Shown: positions 35,237 through 43,214, counted from the stretch's first letter. The stretch: DNA of 64,000 nucleotides from Shinella sp032095155 (GCF_049199905.1 NZ_JBLZPK010000008.1:62001-126000); one strand, 5' to 3'. Made by a program: numbers and translations. The notes: generated by a model not told the origin, from the sequence alone.

Positions 35237-36309
35237 GGGGCGGCTCCTTCAAGGGCGGTCACGGTCTGGCCGGGGCGCAACAACTTGGTGCCGTCGGCGA
35301 CATAGGTCTCGCCCTCCTCGACACCATCGAGAACCAGCGCCGAGCCGGTTTCGAAGGACAGCACCTGGACGGGGCGGAGGCTGACCGTGTTCTTCGCCTT
35401 GTCGACGATCCACAGCGCCGGCTTGCTCGCGACGCCCGACAGCGCCTGCCAGGGCACGACGGCGACACGCCGCGGCGCAAGGGCGCCGACGCCGACGACC
35501 GACGCGCCAAGCGTCATTTCCGGCGGTGTCCGGTCCATGGCGATCTTCACGCGCACCGTGCCGGTCTGCGTGTCGATGGTCGGCGAGACCTCGCGCACAT
35601 TGCCCGTCGTGCGCACCTTGTCGTCGCTGAGCAGGGTGACGATCACGCCGTCCTTGGCCGGCTGGGCGAAGAACAGCGACTCATAGACATCGAAGACCGC
35701 ATCGCGCGGGCCGGTATCGGCGATGGTGAACATGGTCTGCGCCGCCTGGGCCACCTGGCCCGTCTCGGCAAGACGGGCGGTGACGATGCCGTCCGTCGGT
35801 GCGCGCAGTTCCGTATAGGACAGCACATCCTTGGCCGTGTCGCGCTGGGCGATGGCGGATTCGCGGGCGCTCTCGGCGGTGCGCAAGGCCGTTTCGGCGT
35901 CGTCGAAATCGCGCCGCGTGCTGATGCCGTCGTTCAGAAGCGATTTCTGGCGGTCGAAATTGGCACGGGCCAGCTTGAGCTGCGCATCCGCCGCGCGCAC
36001 CCCGGCTTCCGCAGCTTCGACATCCGCCTTTTGTTCCTCGGGGTCGAGCCGAGCAAGGACCTGGCCTTCCTTTACAGCACTTCCGACATCGACGAACCAG
36101 CCGGTGATGCGGCCGCCTACGCGGAAGGAGAGATCCGTCTCCACCCGTGCGACGACCTCACCCGTGATGGTGACCGATTGTTCGCGTTCCTCGAAATGCA
36201 CCGGCGCGATACGCACCGGCCGCGCCATGCCGTCGGCAAGCGCCGGTATGGGGGTGGCAGACAGCAAAAGGGCCGCCAGCATCATTCTGCCCGATCGGGT
36301 CATCGTCAT
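35233..36309 (-). CDS. RND efflux periplasmic adaptor with classical signal peptide (adaptor 1 of the operon)
   Basis: Predicted 358-aa membrane fusion protein. Signal peptide RMMLAALLLSATPIPALA; no lipobox cysteine, unlike its operon partner. Lipoyl half FRVGGRITGWFVDVGSAVKEGQVLARLDPEEQ, helical hairpin at about residues 95-160, then ELRAPTDGIVTARLAETGQVAQAAQ. First gene of the operon. Two paralogous adaptors for one pump suggest a mixed adaptor ring, as proposed for a few two-adaptor RND systems. Confidence 0.9.
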   Translation of the reverse strand: MTMTRSGRMMLAALLLSATPIPALADGMARPVRIAPVHFEEREQSVTITGEVVARVETDLSFRVGGRITGWFVDVGSAVKEGQVLARLDPEEQKADVEAAEAGVRAADAQLKLARANFDRQKSLLNDGISTRRDFDDAETALRTAESARESAIAQRDTAKDVLSYTELRAPTDGIVTARLAETGQVAQAAQTMFTIADTGPRDAVFDVYESLFFAQPAKDGVIVTLLSDDKVRTTGNVREVSPTIDTQTGTVRVKIAMDRTPPEMTLGASVVGVGALAPRRVAVVPWQALSGVASKPALWIVDKAKNTVSLRPVQVLSFETGSALVLDGVEEGETYVADGTKLLRPGQTVTALEGAAP

Positions 36310-36801
36310 CTCCAGCTTTGCAGAAACCCCATTTAATATGGGTCCTCATTATATCGCGAAGATCAGACTGGCAAGCCTCAACACCATCGGGCGTTGCGCA
36401 AGCTGGGCCCGAGTGTGGCGAAGTTCAGGAAAAAAGCCAACCGGCAAGGCGCTGTGATAGGGAAATATAATAAATCATATTTTTCAGCGGCCTAGCATAC
36501 AGGCAAAGCTCGGAGAGTGATCCCGCGCCGCAAACAACAAAGCCGCCAGCTGCACCGGAACCTTGCTGGTTCCTTGCGTGCAGCCCGGCGGCCTTATCGG
36601 AGCATCATTCGTTGGACGCTTCTCTTCGGTCCCCTCTGGACCTGTCAAAGAGTAAGCAGGAAGCGTGCCAAGCGGAGAAAATCCCGATTCAAAAGTGATT
36701 TCATATTACTAAAGATGTCCCTAAATCACCGAAGCCGCAAAGCGACTATCGCAACCTGTGCAATTCCTGGGCAAAGCCCAAAATTTGCGCGGCTTTCCCG
36801 C
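36310..36801. other. 492-bp intergenic region before the two-adaptor RND operon
   Basis: No gene supported. It contains the expected promoter of the minus-strand RND operon (AT-rich stretch near 36460-36485) and a long composite hairpin at 36542-36592. Open frames running through it have rhizobial-unlike Arg/Lys-rich composition and overlap the chemoreceptor gene, so they are not called. Confidence 0.6.
36542..36592 (-). ncRNA. Long composite hairpin, candidate structured RNA 3' end or attenuator
   Basis: Three nested complementary segments are visible: GCCGCC/GGCGGC outside, GCTGCAC/GTGCAGC in the middle and GGAACC/GGTTCC inside, closing a TTGCT loop with small bulges. On the minus strand the structure is followed by TTTGTTGTTT, like an intrinsic terminator. 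It lies about 230 bp upstream of the RND operon on the same strand and well beyond the chemoreceptor's own terminator. A small RNA ending here or an upstream attenuator are both possible. No Rfam family is recognised. Confidence 0.4.
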
Positions 36802-36833
36802 AAAAGAAAAAGGCGGCCCGTCACCGGACCGCC
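36802..36833 (-). terminator. Rho-independent terminator of the chemoreceptor gene
   Basis: GGCGGCCCG and CGGACCGCC form a 9-bp stem with one mismatch around a TCAC loop. On the minus strand it is followed by TTTTTCTTTTG. It starts 27 bp after the stop codon. Confidence 0.85.
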
Positions 36834-36859
36834 CTTCCCCCTCAGCCCCAGGGGAAATC

Positions 36860-39184
36860 TCAGAATTCTTCCCAGTCCTGTGCCGCGGCAGCGCTGGCCG
36901 TTGCGGCCTGCCCGCCGCCGAAGGCGCGGGTGAGCTTGCTGCCGAGCGCACGGGCACCGGATGGTGCCGGACGATGCTCGACAGCCGAAGCCGCAACCGG
37001 ACGCGACGCGGTGGCACCCGTTCCGAGGCGGAACTGCGCCAGCAACGTGTTGAGCGCCGAGGCCTCCGTGGCGAGCGCATGGCTTGCCGCGGTCTGTTCC
37101 TCGACCATCGCCGCATTCTTCTGCGTGCCCTGGTCGATCGAGTTCACCGCGGCGCTGATCTCATGCAGGCCCGTCGACTGTTCACGGGCAGAGCGCACGA
37201 TGGCAGCAACGTTCTGGTCGATTTCCTGTACCTGATCGACGATTTCCGACAGCGCCGAGCCGGTCTCGCCGACCAGCGTCACGCCGAGATTGACCTGCTC
37301 GCCGGATTTGGTGATGAGTGCCTTGATCTCCTTGGCGGCATTGGCCGAACGCTGGGCAAGCTCGCGCACTTCCTGTGCGACCACCGCAAAGCCCTTGCCG
37401 GCTTCACCGGCACGCGCGGCTTCGACACCGGCATTGAGTGCCAGCAGGTTAGTCTGGAAGGCGATCTCGTCGATCACGCCGATAATGTTGGAGATTTCGC
37501 GCGAGGAGGTCTCGATGCCGCTCATCGCCGTGACGGCACGGCGCACGACCTCGCCCGATTTCTCGGCGCCCATGCGGGTGCGCTCGACCAGCTGGCCGGC
37601 ATCTTCCGCCCGCTTGGTAGCGTCCTTGAGCGAGGTGGTGATCTCCTCCAAAGCCGCCGCCGTCTCCTCGACGGAAGCCGCCTGCTGCTCGGTACGCTTG
37701 GCAAGATCGTCGGAGGCCGAGCGGATTTCCGCCGAGCCTGCCTGAATGGCATTGGCATTGCCGCCGACCGAACGAAGCGCTGCCTGGAGCTTCTCAACGG
37801 AGGCGTTGAAATCGTGGCGCACCTCGTCGAGCGAGCCGGCAAAGGCAGTGTCGATGCGGTGGGTCATGTCGCCGTCTGCCAACCGCTGAAGACCATCGGC
37901 CAGCGCCTCGACGGCATGGCGCGTCTGGCGCTCCTGTTCGGCCGCCTGTTCGGCCCGCTGGCGGCGCTCATCTTCCGAGAGCGCGCGGTTCTGCTCGGCC
38001 TCGCCCTCGAGGCGGATCTTGGCCAGCGTCGCATCACGCAGCACGGCCAGCGAACGGGCCATTTCGCCGATTTCGTCCTGACGCTCGGATTCCGACAGAT
38101 CGACATCCGTACGGCCGCGGGCAATCTCGCTCGTAGCGGAGATGACTGTGGCGAGGCGCTTGCGGAAGCGCGTGGCGAGCAGCCAGCCGACGACGATCAT
38201 CAGGCCGGTAGCGATGGCTATAACGATGATCGAGGTGATGGCCAGCGTCGAAAGGCTAGCGAACAGAACGGATTTCGGCACCGAGACGACGGCGAACCAG
38301 ATCGATCCAGGGTTCACATTAACCGGAACGGCAACCGCCATGGAGGCGATTCCGCTCGCGTCCGTCAGCTCGAAAGCTTTGCCCGGATTGTCGATCAGCT
38401 GCTGCCAGGCCGTCGCATCAAGGCCGGAATCCTTCAGCGGCTTGCCGAGCGCTGCCTTGTCCGGATGGCTGATGACACTGCCGCCGGCGCTCAACAACGC
38501 GACATAGCCTTCCCCGAGCGGCTTCAGCTTGGCGATGTCGACCGCGAGCGCATCGAGCGCAATGTCGGTGCCGGCCATGCCCTTGAAGGTGCCGTCGAAC
38601 ATCAGCGGCACCACGAAGGACGTCATCATCGTGTCCTTGCCGCCGACATTGTACTGATAGGGTTCGGAGAGGTAATCCTTGCCGGTATTCTTCGGCACCT
38701 GGTAATAGTCGCCCGGACCGGGCTTATCGTAATCGACCAGCGCTTCGATCGTCGTGCCGCCGTTCGCCCGGATCGTGTAGGGGATATAGCGGCCGCTCGC
38801 GTCGTGACCGGGCTTGCCGATGTAGTCGGCATCCTTGCCGTCGAAGGCATTCGGTTCCCATGCCGTATAAACGCCCACGGCGATCGGGTTTTCCGTGAGC
38901 AGCCGGTCCATCATCGCGTTGAACTTTTCGCGGCTGGGCGCCTCATCCTGTTTCATCGCAAAGAGCACGGAGCGCATGTTCCAGCTCAACGCCTTCACTC
39001 CGGCGAAGGTGGTCTCCACCTTGCCGGCGCTTGCCTGTGCCGAATTGACCATCTCGGAAACCGAACGCTCCTGCACCGCATTGTAGGAGAGCCAGAGCAA
39101 AACGCCCGCCGTCGCCACGGTCGTGGCAACACCGGCCGCCACAATGGCGAACATGTTTCGGGCAGTCGCAGTCTTGGGCAGCAT
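36860..39184 (-). CDS. Methyl-accepting chemotaxis protein with dCache-type sensor and DWEEF tail
   Basis: Predicted 774-aa transmembrane chemoreceptor. TM1 lies at about residues 12-32, a periplasmic Cache-type ligand domain at about 33-300 (PIAVGVYTAWEPNAFDG...ADYIGKPGHDASGRYIPY), and TM2 at about 307-336. A HAMP region, and a second HAMP-like segment with LADGDMTHRID, lead to the signalling domain with the hairpin tip EIAFQTNLLALNAGVEAARAGEAGKGFAVVA. The last five residues, DWEEF, resemble the acidic-aromatic pentapeptide that docks CheR/CheB. The ATG at 39184 has AGGAG just upstream. Ligand unknown. Confidence 0.93.
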   Translation of the reverse strand: MLPKTATARNMFAIVAAGVATTVATAGVLLWLSYNAVQERSVSEMVNSAQASAGKVETTFAGVKALSWNMRSVLFAMKQDEAPSREKFNAMMDRLLTENPIAVGVYTAWEPNAFDGKDADYIGKPGHDASGRYIPYTIRANGGTTIEALVDYDKPGPGDYYQVPKNTGKDYLSEPYQYNVGGKDTMMTSFVVPLMFDGTFKGMAGTDIALDALAVDIAKLKPLGEGYVALLSAGGSVISHPDKAALGKPLKDSGLDATAWQQLIDNPGKAFELTDASGIASMAVAVPVNVNPGSIWFAVVSVPKSVLFASLSTLAITSIIVIAIATGLMIVVGWLLATRFRKRLATVISATSEIARGRTDVDLSESERQDEIGEMARSLAVLRDATLAKIRLEGEAEQNRALSEDERRQRAEQAAEQERQTRHAVEALADGLQRLADGDMTHRIDTAFAGSLDEVRHDFNASVEKLQAALRSVGGNANAIQAGSAEIRSASDDLAKRTEQQAASVEETAAALEEITTSLKDATKRAEDAGQLVERTRMGAEKSGEVVRRAVTAMSGIETSSREISNIIGVIDEIAFQTNLLALNAGVEAARAGEAGKGFAVVAQEVRELAQRSANAAKEIKALITKSGEQVNLGVTLVGETGSALSEIVDQVQEIDQNVAAIVRSAREQSTGLHEISAAVNSIDQGTQKNAAMVEEQTAASHALATEASALNTLLAQFRLGTGATASRPVAASAVEHRPAPSGARALGSKLTRAFGGGQAATASAAAAQDWEEF

Positions 39185-39566
39185 GAAACGTCTCCTGAAG
39201 GGCGCGGGGAGCGCGCCGGCAATTAATAAGAAAATTGCGGAACATGCCGTCGGCACGGCGAGACAGGGACGAAATCATTTCGCAGGCGGGCAGCGTAAGC
39301 GCAAGCTGGTTTATGAAACGATAAAATTCGGATGATCGCATATTGGAACAGAATGGGTGGATAAAACGCTGTTGCCGGAAGGCCTGAACGGCACGAGGCG
39401 CAGACGATCTTCGGCAGGTCACGCTCGCCGTTCAGGAAAAGTGAACAATCCGTTCGCCACCCCCGGTCTTCCGGCAGCGCGGTCCAGGGGCGATATTCGC
39501 TTCAACAGACGGCCCCGACGGCGGGACCGCACGAACATCCCGGACGCTTCCGGAGAGGAGTTTGCC
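39185..39566. other. 382-bp divergent intergenic region (chemoreceptor / dioxygenase)
   Basis: No gene supported. It holds the chemoreceptor promoter (AT-rich near 39225-39235 and 39310-39365) and, at 39441-39457, the palindrome shared with the downstream fusion gene. The rest is GC-rich leader ending in a GGAGAGGAG ribosome site at 39552-39560. Confidence 0.6.
39441..39457. promoter_or_regulatory. Operator-like palindrome GTGAACAATCCGTTCGC
   Basis: GTGAAC-AATCC-GTTCGC is an imperfect inverted repeat 110 bp upstream of the dioxygenase start. It matches the palindrome at 42834-42850 (read on the minus strand) at 15 of 17 positions. Two copies in front of functionally related genes suggest a common regulator, plausibly of the MarR/MhqR type by analogy. 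The regulator gene is not adjacent. Confidence 0.65.
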
Positions 39567-40520
39567 ATGACCCTTCAGCTTACCGGCATCCATCATCTGA
39601 CCGCGATCACCGCGAATGCGGCGGAGAACCTGCGCTTCTATACGCAGACACTCGGCCTGCGCCTCGTCAAGAAGACCGTCAACCAGGACGATACCAGCGC
39701 CTACCATCTCTTCTATGCCGACGGGCTCGCCTCGCCCGGCTCGGACCTCACCTTCTTCGACTGGCCGGTCGGCCATGAGCGGCGCGGCACGCACAGCGTT
39801 TCGCGTACCGGCCTGCGCGTCGCCACCGTTGCCACGCTCGAATGGTGGAAGGCCCGCTTTGCCGAAGAGAAAGTCAAAGCCGGCGACATCAGAGAGATCG
39901 GCGGCCGCGCCACGCTCGATTTCGAGGATGGCGAAGGCCAGCGCTTCCGCCTGACGGTCGATAATGCCGGCGCGCCCTCCAATCCCTGGGACAGGAGCCC
40001 GGTTCCGGCCGAACACCAGATCAAGGGCCTCGGCCCGATCACGCTCAGCGTGCCCGACATCCGCAACACGGAGACAGTGCTCGTCCATGTGATGAACATG
40101 ACGCAGACCTCGACCTATCCGAACCCGGATGGCGAAAGCGAGGTTCATGTCTTCTCGATGGGCGAAGGCGGTCCGGCCGCCGAGCTGCATGTCGCCGTCG
40201 AGCCGAACCTGCCGGCCGCCCATCAGGGCGCCGGCGCCGTGCACCACGTCGCCTTCCGTGCACCGGATGTCGAGGCGCTGCAGGCCTGGACGGAGCGTCT
40301 GCGCGGCTTCCGCCTGCCCTCCAGCGGCGAGGTCGAGCGCTTCTACTTCCGCTCGCTCTATTTCCGCGAGCCGAACGGCATCCTGTTCGAGATCGCCACC
40401 GATGGTCCCGGCTTTGCGGTGGACGAGCCGATGCAGACGCTCGGCGAAAGCCTGTCGCTGCCGCCCTTCCTCGAGCCGCGCCGGGCGCAGATCGAGGCCA
40501 GGCTGAAGCCGCTCGCTTAA
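39567..40520 (+). CDS. Ring-cleaving dioxygenase, VOC/glyoxalase superfamily (MhqO/MhqA-like)
   Basis: Predicted 317-aa metal-dependent enzyme with two vicinal-oxygen-chelate modules. The first starts LTGIHHLTAITANAAENLRFYTQTLGLRLVKKTVNQDDTSAYHLFY. The second has GAVHHVAFRAPDVEALQAWTERL and FREPNGILFEIATDGPGF. His in IHHLT, His in VHHVAF and Glu in LFEIA are the expected metal ligands. Members of this group are linked in Bacillus to hydroquinone/quinone resistance. The ATG at 39567 follows a strong GGAGAGGAG site. A strong terminator-like hairpin separates it from the FMN reductase gene. Confidence 0.88.
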   Translation: MTLQLTGIHHLTAITANAAENLRFYTQTLGLRLVKKTVNQDDTSAYHLFYADGLASPGSDLTFFDWPVGHERRGTHSVSRTGLRVATVATLEWWKARFAEEKVKAGDIREIGGRATLDFEDGEGQRFRLTVDNAGAPSNPWDRSPVPAEHQIKGLGPITLSVPDIRNTETVLVHVMNMTQTSTYPNPDGESEVHVFSMGEGGPAAELHVAVEPNLPAAHQGAGAVHHVAFRAPDVEALQAWTERLRGFRLPSSGEVERFYFRSLYFREPNGILFEIATDGPGFAVDEPMQTLGESLSLPPFLEPRRAQIEARLKPLA

Positions 40521-40530
40521 ACTCTCACCG

Positions 40531-40567
40531 AAAACCCCGGCGTGACAAACCGTCCGCCGGGGTTTTT
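40531..40567 (+). terminator. Intrinsic terminator/attenuator between dioxygenase and FMN reductase
   Basis: AAACCCCGGCG and CGCCGGGGTTT form a perfect 11-bp stem with a 12-nt loop and five T. Only 24 bp separate it from the next start codon, so the reductase is probably reached by partial read-through rather than from its own promoter. Confidence 0.85.
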
Positions 40568-40591
40568 GATGTCTGAAAACGGAGAAACGAC

Positions 40592-41149
40592 ATGACGAAA
40601 CTGGTCCTTATCTCGGGCAGCCTGCGCAAGGGCTCCTTCAACACCGCTCTTCTGCGCGCCGCGCTGACGATGGCGCCCGAAGGCGTCGAGCTCGTCGAAG
40701 GCTCGATTCACGGCATTCCGCTCTATGACGGCGACGTGGAAGCCGTCGAGGGCATTCCGGATGCCGTGACGCGCCTGAAGGATCTCGTCGCCGATGCCGA
40801 CGGCGTCATTCTCTTCACGCCGGAATACAACAACGGCATTCCCGGTGTTTTCAAGAACGCCATCGACTGGATGAGCCGCCCCTCCTCCGACATACCTCGC
40901 GTCTTCGGCAACAAGCCCTTCGCCATCACCGGCGCTTCGCCGGGCAATTTCGGCACGCTGCTTTCGCAGGAAGCCTGGCTGCCGATCATGCGCACGCTCG
41001 GCACGGTGCCGTGGTTCGGCGCCAAGCTGATGGTTTCGCGCGCCGGGTCTGTCATCGCCGATGGCAAGATCGTTGATGAGGCCACAGAGAAGAAGCTGCG
41101 CGATTTCGTTTCCGGCTTCGCCGCCTTCGTCGCGCACTACACACGATAA
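40592..41149 (+). CDS. NADPH-dependent FMN reductase (flavodoxin-like quinone/azo reductase)
   Basis: Predicted 185-aa flavodoxin-fold oxidoreductase. The phosphate-binding loop is ISGSLRKGSFNTALLRAA. TPEYNNGIPGVFKNAIDWMSRP is the classic isoalloxazine-binding signature of the ChrR/azoreductase group. Such enzymes make two-electron reductions of quinones, chromate or azo compounds. The position behind the ring-cleaving dioxygenase points to quinone detoxification. ATG preceded by GGAGAAACGAC. Confidence 0.9.
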   Translation: MTKLVLISGSLRKGSFNTALLRAALTMAPEGVELVEGSIHGIPLYDGDVEAVEGIPDAVTRLKDLVADADGVILFTPEYNNGIPGVFKNAIDWMSRPSSDIPRVFGNKPFAITGASPGNFGTLLSQEAWLPIMRTLGTVPWFGAKLMVSRAGSVIADGKIVDEATEKKLRDFVSGFAAFVAHYTR

Positions 41150-41160
41150 TTCGATGATAC

Positions 41161-41200
41161 AAAAGGAGGGCGCACCTTGCGGTGTGCCCTCCTTTTCTTT
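41161..41200. terminator. Bidirectional terminator between FMN reductase and the fusion gene
   Basis: A 16-bp stem, AAAAGGAGGGCGCACC with GGTGTGCCCTCCTTTT (one G-T pair), closes a TTGC loop. It has a T run on the plus strand and A-rich left arm giving T on the minus strand. It serves both convergent genes. Confidence 0.9.
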
Positions 41201-41214
41201 TGCCATCACCGGCC

Positions 41215-42771
41215 TCAGCCTATGATGCGCTCCTTGTAGGCCTTGGCCAGTTCGAGATCGGCCGTGCCGATATCGTGACCGGCAGCCAGCAGCTTGCTTT
41301 CGACCGTTGCGCCCGATGTCTTTAGCAGCGCCTCCAACTCACCGGCAAAGCGCCCATAGGGGTCCGACTGGCCCGAGACCATCAGCACGTTGACGCCCGA
41401 GAGATCGGCCGCCGGTGCCTGTTCCAAGACATTCATGCCGCGCAGCAGCACCGCATTGCGGATGATGCCGGGATGCAGCAGCATGACGGCACCGATCATG
41501 TTCGCGCCGTTGGAATAGCCGACGAACAGCGTTTTTGCCGGATCGAGCCCGTAGGCGGCATTTGCCCCTTCCATGAAGGCCGCAAAGGCTTCCGCCTCAC
41601 TGACAATGTCCTTCTGGTCGAAGGTCGTTGCTGTGATTCGGCGGAAGAAGCGCGGGTAACCCTCATCCGCGCTGCGGCCGCGGGGGCTGAGCAGCACCGC
41701 GTCCGGGGCCAACCGCGTGCCAAAAGGCAGAAGGCTCGTCTCGTTGCCGCCCGTGCCGTGCAGCAGCACGATCGCGGTGCCGTCGGGGGTTTCCGGGCGA
41801 TGCACCCGGTGGATAAAAGGCAGGTCTCGTTCGGTCATTCTTTCTTCTCCTGGCAAGGAAAATTGCGGAAGGCGCGCCCGGACATCCGCCGGATCGGCAC
41901 CGAAATGTTTCGGGACGAAGAGCGTGGTGCCCAGCGTCTCCGGGGTTTCGTCGATCCTCATGCCGGGACCGTCGGTCGCATATTCGACAAGCGAGCCGCC
42001 GGGTTCGCGCACATAGAGCGAGTAGAAGTAGGTGCGGTCGTGCATGTTGACGTCACCCGCATCCTCCGCCGCCAGCCGGCCGGCAACGGCCTCGACGGCC
42101 GCCCTGTCCGGTGCACGCAGCGCGATATGGTCGATCGTCCCCGTACCGGGGGCCGAGGTCCAGAAACCACTGGCATCGCGGATGTCGAGGATATCGCCGG
42201 CATCACCGGCAAGCCGTTTGATACCGTTTGCCTCGGCAACCGCGCGGAAGCCGAAATGACTTCCGATGAAGGCTGCTGTCTCCGCCGGTTTTTCCGAAAA
42301 GATCGTCGCACCGCGGATGCGTTGAATGGCATCCTCGGCCGTGATCTCCTTCGTGACATGCGGCGCCGGACCTTCCACGCCGGCCTCGCCGACCAGCTTG
42401 ACGATGATGCCATCCGGGTCCTTCAGCCGAAGCACGGGTTCGCCGAACTCCTGCGTGGGACCGGTCATGACGACATTCTTCGTCAAGGCACGCGTCAGCC
42501 AGAAGCCGATCGCCTCCGGCCGGATCGCGAAAGCGATCTCGGCGGGCTGGCCGAGACCGACCCGGCCGGGAGAACCATCCTCCCAGGCCAGAAAGGTGAC
42601 CAGCGAACCGGGGCTGGCGGCCGCGTCGCCATAGAAGAGGTGGAGCTGATCGGCGTCTTCGAAGCCGGCCGTGCGCTTGACGAGTTTCAGGCCCAGGAAG
42701 CCTGCGTAGAAATCGACGTTCGCCTGGATTTTCCGGGTAATACCGGTGATGTGATGGATGCCGCTCTGCAT
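41215..42771 (-). CDS. Fusion of ring-cleaving dioxygenase (VOC) and alpha/beta-hydrolase (MhqA-MhqD-like)
   Basis: Predicted 518-aa two-enzyme polypeptide. Residues 1-310 are a double VOC dioxygenase (SGIHHITGITRKIQANVDFYAGFLGLKLVKRT, TIDHIALRAPDRAAVEAV, REPGGSLVEYATDGPG). After a linker (LPQFSLPGEERMTERDLP), residues 325-518 are a phospholipase/carboxylesterase-type hydrolase with oxyanion LLHGTGGNE, nucleophile elbow GYSNGAN and catalytic His in LAAGHDIG. In Bacillus, MhqA (dioxygenase) and MhqD (carboxylesterase) are separate products of the MhqR quinone regulon. A near-perfect AAAGGAGGTG ribosome site precedes the ATG at 42771. A methionine at the fusion joint (MTERDLP, near 41838) could allow internal initiation. 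Confidence 0.9.
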   Translation of the reverse strand: MQSGIHHITGITRKIQANVDFYAGFLGLKLVKRTAGFEDADQLHLFYGDAAASPGSLVTFLAWEDGSPGRVGLGQPAEIAFAIRPEAIGFWLTRALTKNVVMTGPTQEFGEPVLRLKDPDGIIVKLVGEAGVEGPAPHVTKEITAEDAIQRIRGATIFSEKPAETAAFIGSHFGFRAVAEANGIKRLAGDAGDILDIRDASGFWTSAPGTGTIDHIALRAPDRAAVEAVAGRLAAEDAGDVNMHDRTYFYSLYVREPGGSLVEYATDGPGMRIDETPETLGTTLFVPKHFGADPADVRARLPQFSLPGEERMTERDLPFIHRVHRPETPDGTAIVLLHGTGGNETSLLPFGTRLAPDAVLLSPRGRSADEGYPRFFRRITATTFDQKDIVSEAEAFAAFMEGANAAYGLDPAKTLFVGYSNGANMIGAVMLLHPGIIRNAVLLRGMNVLEQAPAADLSGVNVLMVSGQSDPYGRFAGELEALLKTSGATVESKLLAAGHDIGTADLELAKAYKERIIG

Positions 42772-42833
42772 GGGGCACCTCCTTTCGAGAGGTACCCAAT
42801 CAAAATTCCGCACCCCGCGCCAGCCGGCGTCCG

Positions 42834-42850
42834 GTGAATGGATTGTTCAC
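42834..42850. promoter_or_regulatory. Operator-like palindrome GTGAATGGATTGTTCAC
   Basis: The arms GTGAA and TTCAC form a perfect inverted repeat around 7 bp, 63 bp upstream of the fusion gene. Read on the minus strand it is GTGAACAATCCATTCAC, matching the copy at 39441-39457 at 15 of 17 positions (16 of 18 with the next base). It abuts the terminator of the neighbouring small gene. Confidence 0.7.
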
Positions 42851-42886
42851 AAAAAGAAACGGGCCCTGCGCAAAGCAAGGCCCGTT
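42851..42886 (-). terminator. Terminator of the 71-aa gene
   Basis: AACGGGCC and GGCCCGTT form an 8-bp stem, with a smaller TGC/GCA stem inside. On the minus strand it is followed by TCTTTTTG. It lies 42 bp after the stop codon. Confidence 0.75.
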
Positions 42887-42928
42887 GTCTTCAAGCATGA
42901 AACGATGCCGTTTCGTGAAAATTCAGAT

Positions 42929-43144
42929 TCAGGCCGCGACACTGGCCGGGTTCATCGCCCGCTGGGCAGCGGACGGGTCGTTGAGGAGCCGGCGAATCGC
43001 CGCGCGCACCTCGTCTGCCGATGAGAAACGCTGGGAATCCAGATCCCATACAGAATATTTGACGGCCACAAACTTTAGCCGATCCTCATCTGGAACGACG
43101 ACGCCCAAGGCTTCTCCGCCGATTTCGATAACCTGCTTTTGCAT
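42929..43144 (-). CDS. Small conserved-looking hypothetical protein (71 aa)
   Basis: Predicted soluble protein MQKQVIEIGGEALGVVVPDE..., with VKYSVWDLDSQRFSSADEVRAAIRRLL towards the C-terminus. CAGGAG lies 7 nt before the ATG at 43144. I recall similar short proteins in rhizobia, but no function. A 30-codon frame with a good ribosome site lies 70 bp upstream, probably on the same transcript. Confidence 0.7.
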   Translation of the reverse strand: MQKQVIEIGGEALGVVVPDEDRLKFVAVKYSVWDLDSQRFSSADEVRAAIRRLLNDPSAAQRAMNPASVAA

Positions 43145-43214
43145 AACAACTCCTGCCGCACCCAAAGGCACAGCCAATTTTCATTTGCTCTAAAATCGAA
43201 GAGGGAATTTCAGA

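Noticed and set aside
36517..36933. 138-codon Arg-rich plus-strand frame
   Set aside because: Overlaps the terminator and the end of the chemoreceptor gene; no plausible domain.
36758..39226. 820-codon plus-strand frame opposite the chemoreceptor
   Set aside because: Antisense shadow; the minus strand carries unmistakable HAMP and MCP signalling motifs.
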